This document shows positions 23,440 through 31,557 of a DNA stretch of 64,000 nt, piece after piece; within the stretch, counting starts at the first letter, position 1; every line of letters begins with the position of its first letter. The stretch covers positions 29,611 through 93,610 of the forward strand of contig CAYYFX010000003.1 in NCBI GenBank assembly GCA_964471155.1, read 5' to 3'. The DNA is from CAYYFX01 sp964471155 (lineage in GTDB: Bacteria > ARS69). The notes under the pieces are model-generated. The model saw only the letters and a program-made list of their open reading frames with translations. It was not told the DNA's origin and made no database searches. The translations under genes were made by a program, and so were the position numbers.

Positions 23440-25911
23440 ATGCGCCGCTCCCGACCGCTCGCCCGCGTCCTCCGCATCGCCGCTTTGGGCCTGGCCCTGG
23501 TCGCCGTGCGTCCCGTGCCGGCCAACGCCCAGGCCCAGCTGGACCCGAAGTTCTGGATCAGCAACTGGACCATCAACGACGTCGCGCGCTACGGCGACCG
23601 CCTGTACCTCGCCGGCGGGTTCTGGGTGCTCGGGCCGCACACGGGCGCCGCGGTGCCGATGGACCCCGTGACGGCGCAGCGCCTCCCGCAGTTCCCGAAG
23701 TTCCTCGGCACGGACCACTCGACCGTCTCCATCCGCAGGATCCTGCCCGACGGCGCCGGCGGCTGGTACGTCGGCGGCCAGTTCGCCACGGCGGACGGCC
23801 TGCCGCGCGCGAACCTGGCGCACGTCGCCGCGGACTACACGGTCAGCGCGTGGAATCCGGGCGCGAACGGGATCGTGGAGGACCTGATCCTCGACGGAAC
23901 GACCTTGTACGTGGGCGGGTGGTTCACGCAGCTCGCGGGGCAGACGCGCAACCGGCTGGGTGCGGTGAGCACGGTCACCGGCGCCGCCACCGCGTTCCAT
24001 CCGAACATCGCGGGCGGCGCGGTCCTGGAGCTCGAGAAGGCCGGCGGGACGATGCACGTCGGCGGCGCGTTCACGGTCGTCGGCGGCCAGCTCCGCACCG
24101 CGCTCGCCGCGGTGGACGTGGCCACGGGCACGCCCCTCGCGTGGGACGCGAATCTCGTCGGCGGTTCGCAGGTGAGCGCGATGGTCCTGGACGGGACCAC
24201 GCTCTACATCGGCGGCGGGGTCTCGAGCGTCAACGGGACGGCTCGCTCCGGCTTCGCCGCGCTGGACGCGGCGACGGCCGCGCTGCTGCCCTACAACCCC
24301 GGTTCGGCGGGCGGCCTGAACGACATGCTGATCCACGGCGGGAAGCTCTACCTCGGGGGATTCGGCTTCACGCTGGACGGCCAGGGACGGCAGGGCCTCG
24401 CGGCCCTGGACCTCTCCACGGGGAGCCTGACGCCGTGGACGCCCTGGGTGGGCGGCAACGTGTACGCGATCACGATCCTGGCCAACACGATCTACGTCGC
24501 GGGCGACTTCGACTACGTGAAGGACTCCGCCACCGATCCCGACATCACGGATCGCAACAACCTCGCCGCCTTCGATCTCACGACGGGTCTGCCCACTTCA
24601 TGGGATCCGATCGGGGAGGTGAACCCGTCGCGCGCGCTCGCCACCGACGGCGCGGCGATCTACGCGGGCGGCTCGTTCGCCACGGTGAACGGCATTCGGC
24701 GCCTCGGCTTCGGGGCGTTGGACTGGAACACGGGGGAGGCCCTGTCGTGGACCCCGCCGCCGCACATGGAGTCCGTCACGGCCCTGTGCCTGGACGGATC
24801 CACGCTGTTCGTCGCGGGGAGCTTCGACACGACGCTCACCGGTCGTTCGCGGCTCGCGGCCTTCGACGCCGCCACGGGTACGCTCCTGCCGTGGGCGCCG
24901 CTGGGCAACGTCCTCACGTTCGGCAGCATCGACGTCATGGTCTGCGATGCCACGACCGTGTACGTGGGCGGCTCGTTCTCCGGCGCGCGCCAGGGCCTCG
25001 CGGCCTTCGACAAGACCACCGGGGCGCTGCTCGCGTGGAACGCGAACACGAACGGGACCGTCTACTCGATCGCCCTCAACGGCAATGACCTCCTCGTGGG
25101 CGGCGCCTTCTCGACGATCGGCGGGCAGCCCCGGCAGCGGCTGGCCGCCGTCGACAAGTCCTCCGGCGCCGTCGGATCGTGGAACCCCGCCCCTTCGAAC
25201 TCCGTGCGCGATCTCGACGTCGCCGGCGGCACGATCTTCGTCGGCGGCGAGTTCACGGCCGTGGCCGGACAGGCGCGCTCGCGGCTCGCCTCGTTCGACG
25301 CCGGCACCTACGCGCTGACCGCCTGGAACCCGGGCGCGAACAGCCGCGTCGAGCACGTGGAGACGGACGGCGGCGCGGTGTACATCGCCGGCGCGTTCTC
25401 CACCTGCGGCAACCCCGTGGTCGCGCGCAATCTCCTGGCGGCGCTCGACCCGGTCACCGGCGCGTCCACGGGATTCGTGCCGGGCCTCGACCCGTCGAAC
25501 GGCGCGATCCACTGCCTCGTCCTCGACGGGCCGCGCGTGATCACGAGCGGGAGCTACGTGTCGATCGCAGGGCAGCCGCGCACGGGGCTCGCCGTGCTCA
25601 CGGACCTCGAGGTCGCGCCGGTGGGCGTGGCGGAGATCGCCGGCCGCGCGGGCGCGGCGGTGCGCGCGTTCCCCAACCCGATGCGGGCCGGCGGCGCGGT
25701 CGAGTTCGACGCGCCGCACGCGGCCTCCCGCGTCCGGCTTTCGCTCGTCGACGTCGCCGGGCGGCGCGTGCGCACCGTATTCGACGGGGCGGTGGGCGCG
25801 GGCCGGCAGCGCGTGGCCCTGGACACGGACGGCCTCGCCGCGGGCGTCTACTTCGTCCGCATGCAGGGCGCCGGCGATGACGGCACGGCGAAGGTGGTCG
25901 TGACCCGGTAG
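23440..25911 (+). CDS. Large secreted beta-propeller (DUF5122-type) protein with sorting domain
   Basis: 823 residues with a signal peptide (LRIAALGLALVAVRPVPANA). The body is a series of about 50-60-residue repeats of the form TTLYVGGWFTQLAGQTRNRL-x-AV-TGAATAFHPN, with repeated pairs of LYVGG and G(Q)xRxxLAAxDxxTG. This is the pattern of DUF5122/delta-60 beta-propellers; at least ten are visible, perhaps forming more than one propeller. The C-terminal 85 residues are a FlgD-like sorting module (RAFPNPMRAGGAVEFDA, LVDVAGRRVR, AGVYFVRMQG). Probably surface-exposed; binding partner unknown. Confidence 0.88.
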   Translation: MRRSRPLARVLRIAALGLALVAVRPVPANAQAQLDPKFWISNWTINDVARYGDRLYLAGGFWVLGPHTGAAVPMDPVTAQRLPQFPKFLGTDHSTVSIRRILPDGAGGWYVGGQFATADGLPRANLAHVAADYTVSAWNPGANGIVEDLILDGTTLYVGGWFTQLAGQTRNRLGAVSTVTGAATAFHPNIAGGAVLELEKAGGTMHVGGAFTVVGGQLRTALAAVDVATGTPLAWDANLVGGSQVSAMVLDGTTLYIGGGVSSVNGTARSGFAALDAATAALLPYNPGSAGGLNDMLIHGGKLYLGGFGFTLDGQGRQGLAALDLSTGSLTPWTPWVGGNVYAITILANTIYVAGDFDYVKDSATDPDITDRNNLAAFDLTTGLPTSWDPIGEVNPSRALATDGAAIYAGGSFATVNGIRRLGFGALDWNTGEALSWTPPPHMESVTALCLDGSTLFVAGSFDTTLTGRSRLAAFDAATGTLLPWAPLGNVLTFGSIDVMVCDATTVYVGGSFSGARQGLAAFDKTTGALLAWNANTNGTVYSIALNGNDLLVGGAFSTIGGQPRQRLAAVDKSSGAVGSWNPAPSNSVRDLDVAGGTIFVGGEFTAVAGQARSRLASFDAGTYALTAWNPGANSRVEHVETDGGAVYIAGAFSTCGNPVVARNLLAALDPVTGASTGFVPGLDPSNGAIHCLVLDGPRVITSGSYVSIAGQPRTGLAVLTDLEVAPVGVAEIAGRAGAAVRAFPNPMRAGGAVEFDAPHAASRVRLSLVDVAGRRVRTVFDGAVGAGRQRVALDTDGLAAGVYFVRMQGAGDDGTAKVVVTR

Positions 25912-25966
25912 ACGGCAAGGCAGCGTCCTTCCTCGACCCGGGACGCCGCCGGCGACGAGGTGCGCG

Positions 25967-25995
25967 TTGGCGGGCGGGGGCCCAGCGGCTACAAT
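25967..25995 (+). promoter_or_regulatory. Promoter giving a leaderless transcript
   Basis: TTGGCG (25967-25972), 17-nt spacer, TACAAT (25990-25995). The -10 ends 6 nt before ATG 26002, so transcription should begin at or next to the start codon. Confidence 0.6.
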
Positions 25996-26001
25996 CCGCC
26001 G

Positions 26002-26478
26002 ATGTCCTCGCCCGCCGATCGTCCCGGATTCTCCCTCCCGTCCTTCGCGCCCGTCGTACTGGTCGTGACGTTCCTCGTGCCGTTCGTCGTGTTCCTCGCG
26101 GCGGGGCTGGCGGCCGGGATGGCGCCGGGCGCCGCGCTCGGCGCGCTCGCGGAGCAGTGCGCACAGCCGCGGCAGAACCCGCTGATCACGGCGCTCACCG
26201 GGTGGATCCCCGCGGCGGCGCTGCTCGTCGTGCTGCGGCTCACGCGCCGCGCGGGTCCCGCCGCATCGCGCGCCATGGCGCGCGGCGGGCTCGTCGCCAT
26301 CGTCGCGGTGCTGGTCTGGGCGAACCTCGAGTTCTGGCCGAAGTTCCTGCCGTCGCGCGTGTATCCCGGCTTCCCGCACGGGCTGGAGCTGGTGATGGGG
26401 CCGGTGATCTTCGCGCCGGTCGCCATGGTGCTCGGCATGCTCGCGGGGCGCGCGTTCGCGCGCGGGGCCTCCGCGTGA
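26002..26478 (+). CDS. Membrane protein of unknown function
   Basis: 158 residues with four hydrophobic segments (FAPVVLVVTFLVPFVVFLAA, LITALTGWIPAAALLVVL, GLVAIVAVLVWANLEFW and VMGPVIFAPVAMVLGML). No Shine-Dalgarno sequence; the promoter places the transcript start at the ATG. It overlaps the next gene by GTGA, so the two are coupled. No family recognised. Confidence 0.78.
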   Translation: MSSPADRPGFSLPSFAPVVLVVTFLVPFVVFLAAGLAAGMAPGAALGALAEQCAQPRQNPLITALTGWIPAAALLVVLRLTRRAGPAASRAMARGGLVAIVAVLVWANLEFWPKFLPSRVYPGFPHGLELVMGPVIFAPVAMVLGMLAGRAFARGASA

Positions 26479-27524
26479 GGTCCGCGCTCCTGATCGTCGT
26501 GATGTCCGTGGCGGCCGCGCCGGCAGCGGATGCCTGCCGCTGCGTGCCGCCGCGGCTCGACACGTCGTTCGCGAACGCCGACGTGGTGCTTCTCGGGAAG
26601 CTGGAGTCGGTCGAGCCGCGCGGCGAGGAGCTGGCCCTGCGGTTCGTCGCGGCGGCGCCCGTCTGGAAGCCCGCGGTCAAGGACACGGCGATCACGGTCC
26701 TGACCGCGAGGTCCACCGCGAGCTGCGGGATCGAGCCGCGGCCGGGCGCCACGTACCTCGTCTTCGCCGCGCGGGACGGCGAAGCGGACGTGCTGCGCGT
26801 GAACACCTGCGACGGCACGCGGGTCTGGAGCGCGGGAGACGAGGCGCCGCCGCCCGACTTCCCCGACGTCCCCGCGCGCTCCGTGACGCAGCAGCTCGAC
26901 GCGATGGCCGGAATGGAGGTGCTGCGCGCGGTCGCGGCGAACGCTCCGGACGCCGCGGATCCCGGCAACGACACGCTCGTCGGCCTGCTGGACCTGAAGG
27001 CGCTGGCGCACGGCGGCACGGTGCCCGTCCACGAGGCGCCGCGCGCCGCCGCCGCGCGGCTCGTCGACGTCCGCACGTACGACGACGTGGTGTCCCGCGA
27101 GGTGGACTACGAGATCGCGGCCGCGGTCGTGTTCGCGCGGGTGGACGGGTGGAGCCGCGTGCGGCTCGCGGACGGTCGCGCGGGGTGGGTGGCGCGGGAG
27201 GACGCGGGCACGTGGTTCCCCTACGAGGAGCTTCCGGTCAACCGGCTGGCGTACCTGAACGGGCACTGGAGCGGCTTCGTGTGGCCGGACCCGGGCGCGG
27301 GGCTGCCCGCGCGCAGCGCGCGCAAGGACCCCGCCGGCCGCGAGGAGTACACGGTGGATGTCCACGAGAGCATGCGCGTCGGCGGCCTGCCGTGGTTCCG
27401 CGTGAGCATCCTCGCCGAGGATCCGTGCGAGGGCGGGAGCGACCGCGCCGAGCTGTCCGGCTGGGTGCCCGGCTACGGCGCGGACGGGGAGCCGTCCGTC
27501 TGGTTCTGGTCGCGCGGCTGCTGA
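26475..27524 (+). CDS. Secreted TIMP/NTR-like protein with SH3-type domain
   Basis: 349 residues from GTG 26475, overlapping the upstream stop by 4 nt. After a signal peptide (LLIVVMSVAAAPAADA) the mature protein begins CRCVPPRLDTSFANADVVLL, the Cys-x-Cys start of netrin/TIMP-like (NTR) domains, with a matching Cys in TASCGIEPRPGATYLVFA. A second region (about 205-240: VFARVDGWSRVRLADGRAGW) looks like a bacterial SH3 domain. Probably a periplasmic or surface protein acting with its membrane partner; function unknown. Confidence 0.75.
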   Translation: MRSALLIVVMSVAAAPAADACRCVPPRLDTSFANADVVLLGKLESVEPRGEELALRFVAAAPVWKPAVKDTAITVLTARSTASCGIEPRPGATYLVFAARDGEADVLRVNTCDGTRVWSAGDEAPPPDFPDVPARSVTQQLDAMAGMEVLRAVAANAPDAADPGNDTLVGLLDLKALAHGGTVPVHEAPRAAAARLVDVRTYDDVVSREVDYEIAAAVVFARVDGWSRVRLADGRAGWVAREDAGTWFPYEELPVNRLAYLNGHWSGFVWPDPGAGLPARSARKDPAGREEYTVDVHESMRVGGLPWFRVSILAEDPCEGGSDRAELSGWVPGYGADGEPSVWFWSRGC

Positions 27525-27566
27525 CCCGCGCCCCGCGCATCCGGTTGCAATGGCGCCCGCCGGCGG

Positions 27567-27596
27567 TTGCGGTTCCGGCGAACCCGCGACCATAGT
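27567..27596 (+). promoter_or_regulatory. Candidate promoter
   Basis: TTGCGG (27567-27572), 18-nt spacer, CATAGT (27591-27596), followed by the strong ribosome site GAAGGAGGTG and ATG 27629. Confidence 0.5.
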
Positions 27597-27628
27597 GGCC
27601 CACCCCCGGGTTCCGAAGGAGGTGGGTC

Positions 27629-28693
27629 ATGCAGCTGCGACTGGCGGTCGCGGCGGCGGCGCTCGCCGGACACCTGTCGGGGCCGACCCTCGTCGCGGCT
27701 GAACCCAGCGGGTGCCGCCCGCCCTTCGAGCCCTACGCGCCCTCGATCACCCCCGCGATCGAGAGCGGGTGGGGCGAGCCGGTGCACGGCCTCTCCATCC
27801 TGGCGGCCACGAACGCGGACTCCGTCCGGCTCGGCGCACGGCTGCAGGTCGAGGTCTTCTTCCGGTTCGATCCGTTCGAGTCGGACGGACGGGCCCGTGT
27901 CCTTCCGCGCAGCCGGAGCGAGGACTGGACGATCCTGCTGATGGGAGCCGGCGGTGTCCATGTCCGACCCGCATACGACCTGGGGTTCCCCATGGTGTGG
28001 GGAGATCTCGTGGAGCTCCGCTACGGCAGGTTCCACTCGACGAGCCGGATGTTCCACCTGCTCTCGTCCGACGGCCGGCAGGTTCCCGCCGGCGGGTATG
28101 CCGCGTGCATCCGGTACGGGAGCGAGCCCGAGCGCCTCTCCTCGCGACGAGGAACAGGTGCTGCCGATCCGGTGGACACGTGGCAGGGCGAGATCACCAC
28201 GGGCACGTTCCCCCTGGAGATCCTGCCGTGCGACGGCGATACCACGCTCTGCCGCCTGCCCGCGCGCGTCCTCCTCGAGTCCCGGGACGGTCTGCTCGCC
28301 TGGCGGTGGGACGAGTCGAGCGTGGAGTCGGTGCAGGTCGTCTCGCGCCCGGGCTATGCGGTGGGGTTCAAGTACCAGGTCCATGCGTTCGTGCTGGCGG
28401 CGGCGGCGGACTCCCTGCCGGCGAGCACGCCGCGTGATCTCCTCGAGGAGATCCACCGTCTGCGAGGCGGGACGGACATGAGCGGGTGGGGTTCGCCGGC
28501 CGTGTTCTCCGGGGGGATGCACGTGCTGACCCGCCGCGCGATTGCCGGCCTGCTGAACGAGCGGCGCCGGCTGCACCTGCGGGCCACGGCCATGATCTTC
28601 GAGAGCTCGGCACAGAGCCGGCATCTCTGGCGTCCGGAACGCGGCGACTACCGCGTCCTGGAGCAGCGCGAGATCACCGCGACGTGGCCGTGA
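27629..28693 (+). CDS. Secreted protein of unknown function
   Basis: 354 residues with a signal peptide (AVAAAALAGHLSGPTLVAA) and a beta-rich body; three Cys in the mature part (SGCRPPFEP, YAACIRYGS, LPCDGD/LCRLP region) could form disulfides. It has a strong ribosome site GGAGGTG, its own promoter and a terminator hairpin, so it looks monocistronic. Base composition is slightly lower in G+C than its neighbours. I do not recognise a family. Confidence 0.75.
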   Translation: MQLRLAVAAAALAGHLSGPTLVAAEPSGCRPPFEPYAPSITPAIESGWGEPVHGLSILAATNADSVRLGARLQVEVFFRFDPFESDGRARVLPRSRSEDWTILLMGAGGVHVRPAYDLGFPMVWGDLVELRYGRFHSTSRMFHLLSSDGRQVPAGGYAACIRYGSEPERLSSRRGTGAADPVDTWQGEITTGTFPLEILPCDGDTTLCRLPARVLLESRDGLLAWRWDESSVESVQVVSRPGYAVGFKYQVHAFVLAAAADSLPASTPRDLLEEIHRLRGGTDMSGWGSPAVFSGGMHVLTRRAIAGLLNERRRLHLRATAMIFESSAQSRHLWRPERGDYRVLEQREITATWP

Positions 28694-28698
28694 ACGGC

Positions 28699-28734
28699 GG
28701 ACGGCCCCGGATCCCTGCGGACCCGGGGCCGTCC
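28699..28734. terminator. Bidirectional hairpin terminator
   Basis: GGACGGCCCCGG (28699-28710) pairs perfectly with CCGGGGCCGTCC (28723-28734), 12-bp stem and 12-nt loop, between the stop of the secreted protein and the converging bactofilin stop. Confidence 0.65.
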
Positions 28735-28759
28735 ATCGGACCGGCGGAGCGCGACGCGG

Positions 28760-29218
28760 CTAGCGCGAAAGCTCCTGCGCCACCTTCTCGATCTTCTCGG
28801 TGACGGACTTCGCGTCGTCGTTCGACGCGCTGCGGTTCGTGTTCGAGGGGTTGCGGGCCGCGCCGCCGCCCTGCGTGTTGCAGCTGCCCTGGAAGGACAC
28901 GCCCTCCTCGATGACGAGCCGCGAGGTGACCATCTCGCCTTCGAGGCGGGACCCGCTCTGCAGCGTGATCTTCTCGGAGGAGTTGAGATCGCCCTTGATG
29001 GTGCCGGCGATCACCGCGTTCTTCGCGGTGACCTTCGCGTCCACGAGCCCGTTCTTCCCGACCACGAGCGTCTCCGTCACGCGGAGCGTGCCCGTGAACG
29101 TGCCGTCGACGCGCAGATTGCCCGTGACCTCGAAGGCGCCGTCGAGCATCGAGTTCTCGCCGATGGTCGACGTGGCCTCACCGTTGTCAGGACCGAGTCC
29201 GGGCTTCTTGCCGATCAT
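28760..29218 (-). CDS. Bactofilin
   Basis: 152 residues from ATG 29218 (AGGAGG upstream). The core is a right-handed beta-helix of short repeats with polar turns: GAFEVTGNLRVDGTFTGTLR, ETLVVGKNGLVDAKV, NAVIAGTIKGDLNSSEKI and LQSGSRLEGEMVTSRLVI, the signature of bactofilins. The tail (about residues 115-152) is Asn/Ser-rich and charged. Bactofilins polymerise into cytoskeletal filaments at the membrane and help set shape, stalks or polar positioning. Monocistronic with a strong promoter. Confidence 0.93.
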   Translation of the reverse strand: MIGKKPGLGPDNGEATSTIGENSMLDGAFEVTGNLRVDGTFTGTLRVTETLVVGKNGLVDAKVTAKNAVIAGTIKGDLNSSEKITLQSGSRLEGEMVTSRLVIEEGVSFQGSCNTQGGGAARNPSNTNRSASNDDAKSVTEKIEKVAQELSR

Positions 29219-29263
29219 GAGAGCCTCCTGCGCTTCTTCTCGGAGCTGGGGGAAGACCTGGGA

Positions 29264-29292
29264 ACCTATCGGACCCCCTGAACCGGTGTCAA
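29264..29292 (-). promoter_or_regulatory. Strong promoter of the bactofilin gene
   Basis: On the minus strand TTGACA (29292-29287), 17-nt spacer, ATAGGT (29269-29264). The leader to ATG 29218 would be about 40 nt. Confidence 0.65.
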
Positions 29293-29340
29293 GGAGGCCG
29301 GCCGATACCGCGACCATCGACGCGGCGGAGGCGCTTCTTT

Positions 29341-29358
29341 AGGCGGAACTGGCCGCCT
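29341..29358 (-). terminator. Hairpin downstream of the porV-like gene
   Basis: AGGCGG/CCGCCT with a 6-nt loop, extended by flanking CTTC/GAAG on the minus strand, about 85 nt past the stop of the outer-membrane gene. A weak terminator candidate without a T-run. Confidence 0.4.
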
Positions 29359-29442
29359 GAAGAGGCCTTTTCGCCGTTTCTGGGCGCCTCCCCGGGGGGC
29401 GGGAGGCCGGGGCCGGCCGCGGCGGACCACCCCGTCCTACCT

Positions 29443-30537
29443 TCAACTGCCGAACCGGAGCTCCACGGAGTGGAGGAACTGGTCCTCCGCCCCGGGAACG
29501 CGCCCCAGCTCGCGGCCCCAGTACGCCCAGTCCAGCCGGACGCCCGGGAAGTGCAGGCTGGCGCCGACGGCGCCGTAGCCCTGGTGCGCGCCGCCGCGCA
29601 CGGAGACGAGCGGGAAGCGGGCCTCCGCGCCGAGGTGCAGCTTCGTCCCGACCGCCGCGTTCCCGGACATGTCGTGAACGTCCGCGGTGACGAGCAGGTT
29701 CCGGAGAAGCGACCCCGGCGTCCGCCGGACCGTCCACGCGCCGCCCACGTCCAGGGCGGAGTCGATCCGCTCGCCGCCGATCCAGCCGAAGCCGTCGCGC
29801 AGCGTCGCGCCGGCCGCGAAGCGCGACCCCGCGGGCGCCCAGAGCGCGCCCAGGTCCATGGAGAAGCCCGGCTCGGCCGCCTCCAACTCGTCCAGGATGG
29901 TCTGCGCGTCGAAGTCCGCGGCCTCCGTGGCGGTGAGCGTGTGCGTGGACTGCCGGCGCCAGATCGCCTTCGCCGTGGCGCCCGCGAGCACGCCGCCGCG
30001 CAACGGCATCGCGCCGCCGATCACGCCCACGATGTCCGAGATCGCGGTCTCGTACACGCGCGGCTCGTACACGCCACGGTCCACCTTGACCTGCGTCTGC
30101 CCCGTGGCGAACACGCCGATGCCGAAGCCGGGCCGCGACAGGTCCGCGTACACGGCGGCGTCCGCGCCGACCCAGCGATCGTCGTACGGGGCCAGCTCCT
30201 CCAGGAACGCGTCGTCCACGTCCTCGAGGGCGCCGAACTCTTCCTCGTGGTCCCGGATGAATCGCACCACTCCGGGCAGGTCGTCGTCCAGGCCGCCGCG
30301 CACGCCGAGCAGGGCCGCGTGCGTGCGCGCGAGCCGGCCGAGGCCCGCCGGGTTGTAGTGCATGGCATTGCGGTCGTCCGCCACCGCCACGAACGCGTTG
30401 CCCATCCCCAGCGGTCGCGTGCCCGGCAGCGTGGGGGGCGCCTGATCGGCGCGCGCGGCGGGCGGCGACGCCGCCGCGGCCGCCGCCGCAAGCCCGAGCG
30501 CGAGGATCTTCCGCGTCACGTGCATCCCCTTCCTCAC
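29443..30537 (-). CDS. Outer-membrane beta-barrel, PorV/FadL-like
   Basis: 364 residues. A signal peptide (ILALGLAAAAAAASPPAARA) is followed by RPLGMGNAFVAVADDRNAMH and YNPAGLGRL, the hallmark N-terminal segment of PorV/UPF0164/FadL-type barrels. The rest alternates polar and hydrophobic residues and ends with FLHSVELRFGS, an aromatic-rich C-terminal strand. PorV escorts type IX cargo at the outer membrane, so this could serve the sorting-domain proteins of the window, but a lipid or substrate porin role is equally possible. The GTG start overlaps the upstream stop (GTGA); ATG 30525 behind AGGAAGGGG is an alternative. Confidence 0.85.
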   Translation of the reverse strand: MRKGMHVTRKILALGLAAAAAAASPPAARADQAPPTLPGTRPLGMGNAFVAVADDRNAMHYNPAGLGRLARTHAALLGVRGGLDDDLPGVVRFIRDHEEEFGALEDVDDAFLEELAPYDDRWVGADAAVYADLSRPGFGIGVFATGQTQVKVDRGVYEPRVYETAISDIVGVIGGAMPLRGGVLAGATAKAIWRRQSTHTLTATEAADFDAQTILDELEAAEPGFSMDLGALWAPAGSRFAAGATLRDGFGWIGGERIDSALDVGGAWTVRRTPGSLLRNLLVTADVHDMSGNAAVGTKLHLGAEARFPLVSVRGGAHQGYGAVGASLHFPGVRLDWAYWGRELGRVPGAEDQFLHSVELRFGS

Positions 30538-31415
30538 CCGCAGCCCAGGACGCGGGAGTCCTCGTCCGTGCGCCCGTCGCCGTCGTCATCCACCCCGTTC
30601 AGGCACTCCTCGTCCACGCGTCCGTCGAGATCGTTGTCGCCGATCCCCGGGTTTCCCGGCAGCGACGTGTTCACGTAGTACATGGAGATGTCGCCGCCCA
30701 GCGAGTCGACGATCTCCTCCAGGTCCTCCACGTCCACGCCGGAGTCCGCGAGCGCGTCCGCGAGCGCGTCGCCGCCGCTCCCGAGAAGCTCGTTGAGATC
30801 GTCCAGCATCCCGTTGAGGTCCTCGGGCGGGATGTTCTCCAGGCCGGACAGCGCGAAGTCCCCGTCGGAGAGCAGCGAGAACTCCTCCACGGGGATGTCG
30901 TCCGCGTCGATGCGCCCGTCGTTGTTGGTGTCGCGCAGCCGCAGGATGCCGCGCAGCGAGTACGCGAGCGCGAGATCCAGGTCCACGTCCGAGGCGTCGA
31001 ACGAGCCCTCGACCGCCTGGTTCGCCCGGATCGGCTGGAGCGCCTCGAGCACGACCGCGTTCACGCGATACACGGCGTCCGCGTGCGAGACGGGGTACTC
31101 GAACACGGTGACCGCGCCGGCCTCGCCCTCGTCCGTCATCGTCCGCACGAGCGCGACCACGTCGATGCCGCTGCCCAGGACCGCCGCCTTCGCCCGGTAG
31201 TAGCGGGCCTCCCCGCTGCGAGGCCGCAGGTCGACGGCGCGGGCGAAGGCGGCCTCCGCGCGGTCGTACTCGCCCACGCGCAGCGCGGAGCGACCCTCCT
31301 CGAGGGCGGCGTCGAACCCGTCGCCGTCGGCGGTCCAACTCCAGAGGTTCTCGCAGCCCGACAGCGCCAGCACGACGGCCAGCGGCACGAGGGGATGCAA
31401 TCGCGATCTCGCCAT
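30534..31415 (-). CDS. TPR lipoprotein with calcium-binding-type loops
   Basis: 293 residues. The lipobox is VVLALSGC (Cys near residue 21). One TPR-like pair (LEEGRSALRVGEYDRAEAAF and ARAVDLRPRSGEARYYRAKA) is followed by an alpha-helical region. Acidic loops typical of calcium-binding EF-hand/dockerin or thrombospondin-3 type repeats follow: RDTNNDGRIDADDI in the middle and IGDNDLDGRVDEEC, then GVDDDGDGRTDED, at the C-terminus. It overlaps the porV-like gene by 4 nt, so the two probably act together at the outer membrane. Confidence 0.82.
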   Translation of the reverse strand: MARSRLHPLVPLAVVLALSGCENLWSWTADGDGFDAALEEGRSALRVGEYDRAEAAFARAVDLRPRSGEARYYRAKAAVLGSGIDVVALVRTMTDEGEAGAVTVFEYPVSHADAVYRVNAVVLEALQPIRANQAVEGSFDASDVDLDLALAYSLRGILRLRDTNNDGRIDADDIPVEEFSLLSDGDFALSGLENIPPEDLNGMLDDLNELLGSGGDALADALADSGVDVEDLEEIVDSLGGDISMYYVNTSLPGNPGIGDNDLDGRVDEECLNGVDDDGDGRTDEDSRVLGCG

Positions 31416-31557
31416 GTGTCGCCCTTCCCGGGGTGATCTTCGGCCGGGAAAGACCGAACGATCGGTCGTCCCGGACCACACGGGGAGCATCGGGAGGCGG
31501 GGATGTCGCCTTGAGCGACGAATCGGAACCGGAGGCTCCGGTCGTGGGGCAGCGTTC
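31416..31557 (-). terminator. Intergenic region with terminator hairpin of the TPR gene
   Basis: GACCGA-ACGA-TCGGTC (31452-31467) is a perfect 6-bp stem with a tetraloop; on the minus strand it is followed by TTTCCC, 90 nt after the TPR stop. A second palindrome, ACCGGAG-G-CTCCGGT, lies at 31528-31542. No promoter for the next gene was recognised. Confidence 0.5.
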
